Source: an uncultured Ardenticatenia bacterium
GTDB lineage: Bacteria; Chloroflexota; Anaerolineae; Promineifilales; Promineifilaceae
Direction: 5' to 3'
Assembly: GCA_937858165.1 (NCBI GenBank)
Contig: CALLZA010000716.1
Location: 1-5,133, forward strand
DNA: 5,133 nucleotides
Under the pieces are notes generated by a model, which saw only the letters and a list, made by a program, of their open reading frames with translations, was not told the origin of the DNA and made no database searches. Positions 1-5,133 of this stretch are shown piece by piece (position 1 is the first letter of the stretch; every line of letters starts with the position of its first letter). The position numbers were made by a program, and so were the translations under genes.

Positions 1-70
1 GGATTAGGGACTAGGGATTAGACAAGAGCGCTCTTCCCCTAATCCCTAATCCCTACCCCCTAACCCCTAT
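1..70. repeat. Palindromic heptad-repeat element, copy 1
   Basis: A palindromic core AAGAGCGCTCTT (24-35) is flanked by arms of degenerate 7-bp units. The left arm (1-21) reads GGATTAG, GGACTAG, GGATTAG; the right arm (36-70) is built of CCCTAAT-like units that are largely complementary to the left arm, so the whole could fold as a long hairpin. The 17 bases AAGAGCGCTCTTCCCCT (24-40) recur exactly at 3105-3121 inside ileS, where the arms are made of different heptads. This supports a dispersed repeat family with a fixed core and variable arms. The contig begins inside this element, which fits a short-read assembly breaking at a multicopy repeat, so the left edge may be incomplete. The strand with the CCCTAAT arm ends directly at the start codon of the next gene. 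Confidence 0.8.
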
Positions 71-71
71 C

Positions 72-734
72 ATGCGCTTCATCATCCACGAACTCCCCTA
101 CGAACGCCCCCTCCTGGCCGGGCGGCTGCGCTATGAGCGCGATGGCCGGCCGACAGGCGCGGTCGAGTCGTGGCGGCTCAGCGAGGCGGCCGACGGCTAT
201 CGCTTCCTGCGCGTCGATCTCGATGCCCGCGCGGCCCAGTCCGGCAATTCGTGGCTCTACCACGTCACGCTGGGGCCGGACGGCCAACCGGAGCAGGTGA
301 AGGCGCGCTTCTGGGCCGCCGGACACGAGGTGACGACGACCATCGATCGCCAGGAGGATGAGTGGGTGGCGGGGCGGTGGGTGGACGGCACGGCTTACGA
401 GGATGTGGCCCGCGGTGGCGCGTTCTGGTTTCCGGCGGCCGCCGGGCTGGCGCTGTTGCGCGGCTGCGCCGACGAGACGGGCGGCGTCACGCTGCTGATG
501 GACACCTCAGACGCGGCGCGCATATTAGCTCTCTGTGCCACCCCGGTTGCCATCGCGCTGGGCGTGGTGACTGAGGAGCGAGTCGGCAACGAAACGCCGG
601 CGGCGCGCACGCTGTCGGTTGCCTGGGGCCACAACCGGCGCACGGTCTGGCTCGACGACGACGACCGTCCCCTGCGCCTCTGGCGCGACGACGGGCTGAC
701 GGCCACGGCCGAGCGACTCGTACGCTATGAATAA
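72..734 (+). CDS. Hypothetical protein, 220 aa, probably cytosolic and beta-rich
   Basis: A complete reading frame of 220 residues, ATG at 72 and TAA at 732-734, with an in-frame TAG at 12-14 that rules out a much longer N-terminus. I do not recognise a named family. The protein is rich in alternating hydrophobic/charged stretches (for example VESWRLSEAADGYRFLRVDL at 31-50 and SWLYHVTL at 60-67), which suggests a beta-sheet fold. A glycine/aromatic segment GGAFWFPAAAGLALLRG (115-131) is the most motif-like part. There is no N-terminal signal peptide; a hydrophobic patch ILALCATPVAIALGVV (151-166) is short and interrupted by a proline, so a membrane segment is doubtful. The C-terminus is arginine/aspartate rich (DDDD at 195-198). 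No Shine-Dalgarno sequence precedes the ATG: the bases just upstream are the pyrimidine-rich arm of the repeat element, so initiation may be leaderless-like or SD-independent. GC-rich third positions and uninterrupted length support it being a real gene. It lies 92 bp upstream of ileS in the same orientation. Confidence 0.75.
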   Translation: MRFIIHELPYERPLLAGRLRYERDGRPTGAVESWRLSEAADGYRFLRVDLDARAAQSGNSWLYHVTLGPDGQPEQVKARFWAAGHEVTTTIDRQEDEWVAGRWVDGTAYEDVARGGAFWFPAAAGLALLRGCADETGGVTLLMDTSDAARILALCATPVAIALGVVTEERVGNETPAARTLSVAWGHNRRTVWLDDDDRPLRLWRDDGLTATAERLVRYE

Positions 735-736
735 AA

Positions 737-800
737 AGAGAGAGGAACCACAGATTTTACAGATTAGATTCAGGAAATCTGTGAAATCTGTGGTCTCTCT
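737..800. repeat. CCACAGATT-family inverted repeat between hypothetical gene and ileS
   Basis: Left arm CCACAGATTTTACAGATT (748-765) pairs with right arm AATCTGTGAAATCTGTGG (776-793) at 17 of 18 positions plus one G-U wobble, around a 10-nt loop (766-775). The stem extends outwards after a 4-nt bulge (744-747) by AGAGAGA (737-743) against TCTCTCT (794-800). Each arm is itself a near-tandem 9-bp repeat of CACAGATTn. A related palindrome follows the ileS stop codon (4263-4332), sharing AACCACAGATT. The stem is not followed by a clear T-tract, so it is not a good intrinsic terminator on the + strand; it would sit in the ileS leader if the two genes are co-transcribed, where it could influence mRNA processing or stability (inference). 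Confidence 0.85.
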
Positions 801-812
801 GCTTTATAGGAT

Positions 813-817
813 AGGAG
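813..817 (+). promoter_or_regulatory. Shine-Dalgarno sequence of ileS
   Basis: AGGAG at 813-817 lies 9 bases before the ATG at 827, a normal spacing. It fixes the ileS start. No convincing -35/-10 promoter pair is seen between 735 and 812, so ileS may be transcribed from upstream of the hypothetical gene; the leader is too short for a T-box riboswitch. Confidence 0.8.
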
Positions 818-826
818 AACACAGGT

Positions 827-3800
827 ATGGGCTTTAAGGACGTATCCAACAAGGTCGATTTCGTGGCCCTGGAAAGGGAGACGCTCGCCTTCTGGCGCGA
901 GAGCGGGGCCTTTGAGGAGCTGCGCCGGCTGCGGGCGGCGACGGAAGCCGAGCATGGTATCTTCAGCTTCATCGACGGCCCCATCACCGCCAACAATCCG
1001 ATGGGCGTCCACCACGGCTGGGGCCGCACCTACAAAGACCTCTACCAGCGCTACCACGCCATGCAGGGCAAGAACCTGCGCTGGCAGAACGGCTTCGACT
1101 GCCAGGGGCTATGGGTGGAAGTCAACGCCGAGAAGGAGTTGGGCTTCACCAGCAAGCGCGACATCGAGCGCATGGGTCTGGCCGAGTTCGTCAAGTTCTG
1201 CAAGGCGCGCGTCTTGCGCTATGCTGCCGTGCAGACTGAGCAGACGATCCGTTTGGGCAACTGGATGGACTGGAACGACCCGGACGAGTTGCGCCGCCTG
1301 GCCGACCTGCTGAATGACGACCCGAACCAGGTCATCACCGTCCAGGGGCCGCGCGGCCCGGTCACCGATACGGTCGAGCAGATCGTCGCCCGGCTGGGCA
1401 TGCCGGAACTGGGCGGCTCCTACTTCACCTTTAGCAACGAGAACAACTACCAGATCTGGGGCTTCCTGAAGAAGTGCTACGACAACGGCTGGGTCTATAA
1501 AGGCAACGACGTCATGCCCTGGTGCGCCCGCTGCGGCACGGCCATCAGCCAGCACGAGATCGTCACCGATGGCTACTTCGACGTGACCCACGACTCCGTT
1601 TTCGTGCGCTTGCCGCTGCTCGGCCGCGACAATGAGGCCCTGCTTGTCTGGACGACGACCCCCTGGACGTTGACCAGCAACGTCGCCGCCGCGGTTGGCC
1701 CCGAACTCGACTACGTGCAGGTGCGGGCTGAGGACGGCTGGACGTACTATCTGGCCGAAGGGGCGATGAAGGACTCGCTCGTCGGCAAGGGCAACGAGGT
1801 CGTCGGCCGCCTGAAGGGCGCGGACATGGTTGGCTGGCAATACACCGGCCCGTTTGATGACCTGCCCCAGGTTGTTGAAGCCTTTGCCGAGAAGGCGTAT
1901 ACCCACCGCGTCATCCCCTGGGGCGACGTCGGCGCGGAAGAAGGCACGGGCATCGTCCACATCGCTCCCGGTTGCGGCGCGGAGGACTTCGCCTTGGGGC
2001 GCGAGTTCGATCTGCCCGTCGTCGCCCCGCTGGACGAGAACGGTGTCTACCTGCCCGGCTTCGACTGGCTGACCGGCCGCGAGGTCTTGGGCAGCGCCAC
2101 CTCGCCTGCCGTGGCTGAGGAGATTTTCGCCGCCCTGCGCGAGCGCGGCTTCTTCTACCGCAAGCAGAAGTACACCCACCGCTACCCCCACTGCTGGCGC
2201 TGCGGCTCGGAGCTGGTCTACCGGCTGGTGGACGAGTGGTTCATCAGCATGGGGCCGGTCTACGACAAGCCGCGCGAGGCGCTGACGGCTGAGGAGAAAG
2301 CGGCCAGCCTGCGCTACCAGATCATGGATCGCGTCGACCAGATCAACTGGGTTCCCGGCTTTGGCTACGACCGCGAGATGGACTGGCTGCGCAACATGCA
2401 CGACTGGATGATCAGCAAGAAGCGCTACTACGGGTTGGCCCTGCCCATCTGGGAGTGCGACGAGTGTGGCACGTTCACCGTCGTCGGCGACGAGCACGAA
2501 CTGGAAGCGCGCGCCGTTGAGGGCTGGGAGACGTTTGCCGGCCACACGCCGCACCGTCCCTACATCGACGCGGTCAAGATCGCCTGCCCGTCGTGTGGGA
2601 CAAAGACGAGCCGCATCGGTGACGTGGGCAACCCGTGGCTTGATGCCGGCATCGTCGCCTTTAGTACGCTCCACTATCGCACCGACCGTGCCTTCTGGGA
2701 GAAGTGGTATCCGGCCGACTGGATCTCCGAGAGCTTCCCGGGCCAGTTCCGCAACTGGTTCTATAGTTTGCTGGCCCAGAGCACGGTCTTAGCCGCGGAG
2801 CCGCCCTTCCGCAACCTGTTCGGCTACGCGACGCTGGTGGCCGAAGACGGCCGCGACATGCACAAGTCGTGGGGCAACTCCATCGAGTTCAACGAAGCCG
2901 CCGAAAAGATGGGTGCGGACACGATGCGCTGGCTCTTCGCCTCGTGTAAGCCGGAGCAGAACCTGCAATTTGGCTACAACCGCGGCGACGAGACCCGGCG
3001 GCGCTTCCTCATCCCGCTGTGGAACGTCTACTCGTTCCTGGTGACGTATGCCAATGCCGACGGCTGGGAAGCAGGGGCCAGGGGCCAGGGGCCAGGGGCC
3101 AGGGAAGAGCGCTCTTCCCCTGGAACCTGGAACCTGGAAGCTGGAACCTCGCAACTCGACCGCTGGATCGTCGCGCGTCTCGACGAGACGACGCTCGACG
3201 TGCGCGCCGCGCTGGACGCCTGGGATGCCGAGCGGGCGGCGGCGGCGCTGGAACTGCTGCTCGATGACCTGTCAAACTGGTACGTTCGCCGCTCGCGCCG
3301 CCGCTTCTGGAAGAGCGAAGCCGACGCCGATAAGGTTGCCGCCTATACCACGCTCTATTACGTGCTGGTGGAGTTCGTCAAGCTGCTGGCCCCGTTCCTG
3401 CCGCTCACCACCGAGGCAATGTATCAAAACCTCGTCCGTTCGGCTAATCCCGATGCGCCGCTGAGCATTCACCACCACTTCTACCCGCAGGCCGACGCGG
3501 CGGCGCTCGACCACCGCCTGCTAAACAAGATGCGGCTGGTCATCGACGCGGCGGCGCTCGGCCGTTCGGCGCGCGGCTCGGCCGACGTCAAGCTGCGCCA
3601 ACCGCTGGCCCGGGCCAGGGTCTTCGTCGGCTCCGAAGAGCAGCGCGCCGATCTGGAGGAGTTGGCTGACGTGTTGGCCGAAGAGATCAACGTCAAGGCG
3701 ATCGAGATCGTTTCCGAAGTGGGCGAGCTGGTCAGCTATAAGCTGCTGCCCAACAATCGCACGCTGGGGCCGAAGCTGGGGCCGCGCTTCCCGGCGGCGC

Positions 3801-4264
3801 GCGCCGCGCTGGCCCAACTGGACGCGGCCGAAGCGGCGAAGACGCTGCTGGCCGGGCGGCCGCTGGAACTGGCGGTCGACGGGCAGATGGTCACACTGGG
3901 CGGTGACGACGTGCTGGTGCAGACGGAGTCGCGCGGCGGACTGGCTGTTGCCAGCGACAAGGGCGTCACCGTGGCCGTCGATCCCCATCTGACGCCAGCG
4001 CTGGTGCAGGAAGGGTACGCGCGTGACCTGGTGCGCGCCGTCAATGCCCTGCGTAAGGATGCCGGGCTGGACATCTCCGACCGCATCGAACTGGCCTACA
4101 CGGCCGAGGGTGAGGTGGCAGCGGCGCTGGTCAACTTCGCCGACTTCATCCGCGCCGAGACGCTGGCGACGCGCCTGACGCCCGGCGCGCTGGCCGGTGA
4201 CGGCTTCCGGCAGCGGGTCACCGTGGGCGACGCCCAGGTCGAACTGGCTCTACGGAAGTTGTAA
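827..4264 (+). CDS. ileS: Isoleucyl-tRNA synthetase, GXHH-signature IleRS2-like type
   Basis: Complete 1145-residue class I aminoacyl-tRNA synthetase that charges tRNA-Ile with isoleucine in the cytosol. Seen in order: Rossmann catalytic start with PITANNPMGVHHGWGR (52-67), where GVHH (60-63) occupies the place of the HIGH motif; an extra segment at about 152-197; CP1 editing domain with VWTTTPWTLTSN (274-285) and GTGIVHIAPGCGAEDF (373-388, D387 the probable conserved editing aspartate); zinc cysteine pairs C233/C236 with C456/C459, and C544/C547 with C587/C590; HDWMISKKRYYGLALPIW (525-542); GNPWLDAG (601-608); QFRNWFYSLLAQ (640-651); KMSKS-loop equivalent DMHKS (677-681) in DGRDMHKSWGN; anticodon-binding helices from LDRWIVARL (777-785); and C-terminal LGPKLGPRFP (980-989) and LTPALVQEGYARDLVRAVNALR (in two parts, about 1055-1076). 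About 100 residues longer than usual IleRS2, partly from the 152-197 insertion and partly from a translated palindromic repeat at about 749-774. ValRS and LeuRS are less likely because of the C-terminal domain and zinc-site pattern. The distinction from a GXHH-free IleRS is read directly from the sequence; mupirocin resistance is inferred. Confidence 0.96.
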   Translation: MGFKDVSNKVDFVALERETLAFWRESGAFEELRRLRAATEAEHGIFSFIDGPITANNPMGVHHGWGRTYKDLYQRYHAMQGKNLRWQNGFDCQGLWVEVNAEKELGFTSKRDIERMGLAEFVKFCKARVLRYAAVQTEQTIRLGNWMDWNDPDELRRLADLLNDDPNQVITVQGPRGPVTDTVEQIVARLGMPELGGSYFTFSNENNYQIWGFLKKCYDNGWVYKGNDVMPWCARCGTAISQHEIVTDGYFDVTHDSVFVRLPLLGRDNEALLVWTTTPWTLTSNVAAAVGPELDYVQVRAEDGWTYYLAEGAMKDSLVGKGNEVVGRLKGADMVGWQYTGPFDDLPQVVEAFAEKAYTHRVIPWGDVGAEEGTGIVHIAPGCGAEDFALGREFDLPVVAPLDENGVYLPGFDWLTGREVLGSATSPAVAEEIFAALRERGFFYRKQKYTHRYPHCWRCGSELVYRLVDEWFISMGPVYDKPREALTAEEKAASLRYQIMDRVDQINWVPGFGYDREMDWLRNMHDWMISKKRYYGLALPIWECDECGTFTVVGDEHELEARAVEGWETFAGHTPHRPYIDAVKIACPSCGTKTSRIGDVGNPWLDAGIVAFSTLHYRTDRAFWEKWYPADWISESFPGQFRNWFYSLLAQSTVLAAEPPFRNLFGYATLVAEDGRDMHKSWGNSIEFNEAAEKMGADTMRWLFASCKPEQNLQFGYNRGDETRRRFLIPLWNVYSFLVTYANADGWEAGARGQGPGAREERSSPGTWNLEAGTSQLDRWIVARLDETTLDVRAALDAWDAERAAAALELLLDDLSNWYVRRSRRRFWKSEADADKVAAYTTLYYVLVEFVKLLAPFLPLTTEAMYQNLVRSANPDAPLSIHHHFYPQADAAALDHRLLNKMRLVIDAAALGRSARGSADVKLRQPLARARVFVGSEEQRADLEELADVLAEEINVKAIEIVSEVGELVSYKLLPNNRTLGPKLGPRFPAARAALAQLDAAEAAKTLLAGRPLELAVDGQMVTLGGDDVLVQTESRGGLAVASDKGVTVAVDPHLTPALVQEGYARDLVRAVNALRKDAGLDISDRIELAYTAEGEVAAALVNFADFIRAETLATRLTPGALAGDGFRQRVTVGDAQVELALRKL
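3074..3148. repeat. Palindromic heptad-repeat element, copy 2, in frame within ileS
   Basis: Four exact GGGGCCA units (3074-3101) plus GGG lead into the core AAGAGCGCTCTT (3105-3116), followed by CCCC and four TGGAACC units (3121-3148, the third with one change, TGGAAGC). The arms pair imperfectly, 5 of 7 positions per unit. The core plus CCCCT (3105-3121) is identical to 24-40 of copy 1. About 78 bp (26 codons, E748 to S775 as flanks) are read through without stop or frame change, giving a Gly/Ala/Arg/Ser/Pro-rich low-complexity loop between ANADGW and QLDRWIVARL, at the junction of the catalytic module and the anticodon-binding helical domain. This is a plausible surface loop, so the enzyme is likely still functional. 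Confidence 0.85.
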
Positions 4265-4332
4265 CCACAGATTACACAGATTAAAAAGGGGTGCTCCACG
4301 GAGTACCCCTTTTTAATCTATGAAATCTGTGG
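4263..4332. repeat. CCACAGATT-family inverted repeat after ileS
   Basis: Left arm 4265-4292 and right arm 4305-4332 are complementary at 26 of 28 positions. The outer part carries CCACAGATTACACAGATT, matching the arms of the palindrome at 748-793; the inner part (AAAAAGGGGT / ACCCCTTTTT) is specific to this copy. The shared AACCACAG starts within the ileS TAA stop, so the element abuts the gene with no spacer. Confidence 0.85.
4283..4314. terminator. Bidirectional intrinsic terminator between ileS and lipid kinase
   Basis: GGGGTGCTC (4288-4296) pairs with GAGTACCCC (4301-4309), including one G-T wobble, around the loop CACG (4297-4300). An A5 tract (4283-4287) precedes and a T5 tract (4310-4314) follows, so the hairpin has a U-tract in either direction. 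It sits between two convergent genes, ileS ending at 4264 and the kinase gene ending at 4344, and would terminate both. Confidence 0.88.
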
Positions 4333-4343
4333 CTTATCTCTCA

Positions 4344-4961
4344 TTAAGGCACGATCACCTCGACCGCCGCCGGCACGATGTGAATGTCGGCTGGGGTCGT
4401 GCCGCACGCCTCGCCGTCGATCCACAGCCCCTGGGGTGGATCGGCCTCAATGCGAACGCGCTTGCCTTGCCGGAAGTGAACGGTGGCCTGGGCGTCGCCG
4501 CTGCGCACGACAAAGCTCTTCAAAGCCTGAAGCGTGAACGGATCCTGACTCAGCAGCATAATGTCGAGCAGCCCATCTGTGGGATCGATGGTCTGTAGCA
4601 ACGGCTCCGCGGCCGATTCCGGTTCGTCGCCGGTGTGGATCTGTACATCCAGGAAGGTTCGTTCGACCCAATCCTGGAGCTTAGGGGAGCGCGAATAGGC
4701 GACGTTATTGACATAACACATAATGCCCGTCTCTTCGATGAGCTGTTCGTCCACGGTGATGCGAAAGCGGGCCGGCGGGTGCTCCTTCAGGAAGCGCAAG
4801 CCGGAGATGGGGTAGGCCAGGATACCCAGGCGGTCCTTCAACTCGCGTGAGGCGTTTTGGTCATCGCCAATGCCGGTGTAGGCGCGCAGCAGAAAGTAGC
4901 GGCCATTGATCTCGCCCACGTCCAGCCGCCGGCGGCCGCCGCTGGTGGCCACCACTTGCAG
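4344..4961 (-). CDS. YegS/DgkB-type diacylglycerol (lipid) kinase, C-terminal part only
   Basis: The last 205 residues of a lipid kinase of the YegS/BmrU/DgkB family, which transfers phosphate from ATP to diacylglycerol or a related lipid at the inner face of the membrane. Counting from the first genomic residue (L1, codon 4959-4961): DVGEINGRYFLLRAYTGIG (14-32), LKDRLGILAYPISGLRFL (41-58), FRITVDEQLIEE (66-77), DPTDGLLDIMLL (126-137), GKRVRIEADPPQGLWIDGE (166-184, the DGE being the acidic pair conserved in the family's C-terminal lobe), and a P-A-I-x-V-x-P-type end finishing in VIVP. Stop TAA is at 4344-4346. The N-terminal nucleotide-binding half, with its GGDGT and GTGNDF-type motifs, is missing, roughly 100 residues. 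The loss comes from the contig end: the reading frame runs without a stop into sequencing adapter at 4962, so it is a partial gene, not a truncated one. Between NNVA (85-88) and DPTDGLLDI the protein is longer than usual and lacks the usual glycine-rich GGG stretch. The substrate lipid cannot be told from sequence. Confidence 0.88.
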   Translation of the reverse strand: MQVVATSGGRRRLDVGEINGRYFLLRAYTGIGDDQNASRELKDRLGILAYPISGLRFLKEHPPARFRITVDEQLIEETGIMCYVNNVAYSRSPKLQDWVERTFLDVQIHTGDEPESAAEPLLQTIDPTDGLLDIMLLSQDPFTLQALKSFVVRSGDAQATVHFRQGKRVRIEADPPQGLWIDGEACGTTPADIHIVPAAVEVIVP

Positions 4962-5027
4962 CTGTCTCTTATACACATCTCCGAGCCCACGAGACCGTAC
5001 TAGATCTCGTATGCCGTCTTCTGCTTG
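4962..5027 (+). other. Nextera/Illumina P7 adapter with i7 index (artefact)
   Basis: Exact library sequence: the Tn5 mosaic end CTGTCTCTTATACACATCT (4962-4980), the Nextera read-2 tail CCGAGCCCACGAGAC (4981-4995), an 8-base i7 index CGTACTAG (4996-5003, matching N702 from memory), and the P7 end ATCTCGTATGCCGTCTTC plus TGCTTG (5004-5027). Genomic sequence therefore ends at 4961. In reverse, the adapter reads QAEDGIRD and LVRSRGLGDVYKRQ in the kinase frame, giving a false N-terminal extension. Confidence 0.99.
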
Positions 5028-5133
5028 AAAAAAAAACACCAAAACACACAACTATACTCACCTCCCGTAAGTAACCAACATAGTCACCCAGCACACACAG
5101 CTCACATAATATAACTCAATCCTACAGCAAATA
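5028..5133. other. Read run-off beyond the adapter (artefact)
   Basis: Nine A residues (5028-5036) follow the P7 end, then about 97 bases of A/C-rich, very G-poor, structureless sequence. This is typical of base calls made after the end of a library molecule. No gene or biological signal is credible here. The apparent upstream start of the reverse-strand frame (TTG at 5049-5051) lies in this stretch and should be ignored. Confidence 0.93.

Noticed and set aside
1..70. CRISPR array or telomere-like repeat
   Set aside because: Units are 7 bp with no unique spacers and are arranged as inverted arms around a core; the GGGATTA resemblance to telomeric repeats is compositional and the element also occurs inside a gene.
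801..812. ileS promoter -10 element (TTTATAGGAT)
   Set aside because: It is too close to the ribosome-binding site at 813-817 for a sensible transcript start and has no -35 partner.
735..826. T-box riboswitch controlling ileS
   Set aside because: The leader is only 92 bp, consists mostly of a simple inverted repeat, and I see no T-box consensus (TGGNACC-like) or specifier stem. The TGGAACC units within ileS at 3121-3148 resemble the T-box core by chance, as part of the heptad arm.
1109..2674. Long reverse-strand open frame of 521 codons opposite ileS
   Set aside because: It lies wholly within ileS, whose motifs are unmistakable. Its translation is a repetitive Val/Ala/Asp/Leu/Arg-rich composition typical of the antisense of GC-rich codons, with no recognisable motif.
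3103..3118. Back-to-back SapI-type sites (GAAGAGC/GCTCTTC) suggesting an engineered cassette
   Set aside because: The same core at 24-35 lacks one of the two sites, both are embedded in degenerate natural heptad arms, and no cloning vector sequence is present.
4962..4980. Genuine Tn5/IS50 transposon end
   Set aside because: The 19-bp mosaic end is followed exactly by the Nextera read-2 tail, an 8-base index and the P7 oligonucleotide, which exist only in sequencing libraries.

Overview
The window is a short, GC-rich bacterial contig end (genes clearly GC-rich, spacers AT-richer). The best guess at origin is a Chloroflexota (Anaerolineae-like) genome or metagenome bin. That guess rests on the isoleucyl-tRNA synthetase subtype (a long IleRS with a PMGVHHGWGRTYKDL-type active site and a family insertion ending in GRLGMPELGGS-like sequence) and on the abundance of short tandem/palindromic dispersed repeats; it is an inference from memory of the family, not a search.

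Layout: positions 1-70 are one copy of a palindromic heptad-repeat element. Positions 72-734 (+) encode a 220-residue protein of unknown function. Positions 735-826 are a spacer with a strong inverted repeat of the CCACAGATT family and the ribosome-binding site of the next gene. Positions 827-4264 (+) are ileS, encoding a complete 1145-residue isoleucyl-tRNA synthetase; a second copy of the heptad element lies in frame inside it (about 3074-3148). Positions 4265-4343 hold a second CCACAGATT palindrome with a bidirectional intrinsic terminator nested in its centre. Positions 4344-4961 (-) are the C-terminal 205 residues of a YegS/DgkB-type diacylglycerol (lipid) kinase, convergent with ileS. 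From 4962 on, the sequence is not biological: 4962-5027 is the Nextera/Illumina P7 adapter with an i7 index, followed by a poly-A and A/C-rich run-off to the end.

The genes do not form an obvious pathway. The hypothetical gene and ileS are co-directional and could be co-transcribed; the lipid kinase is an independent convergent unit separated by the terminator. No novel multi-gene system is visible. The most interesting points are (i) an IleRS with the swapped class I signature GXHH in place of HXGH, together with a degenerate KMSKS (DMHKS), (ii) a palindromic dispersed repeat that has entered the ileS reading frame and is translated as about 26 extra residues, (iii) two dispersed palindrome families, each present twice in 5 kb, with different arm periodicities (7 and 9 bp), and (iv) an adapter-derived fake N-terminus (FFFQAEDGIRD...) that could pollute protein databases.
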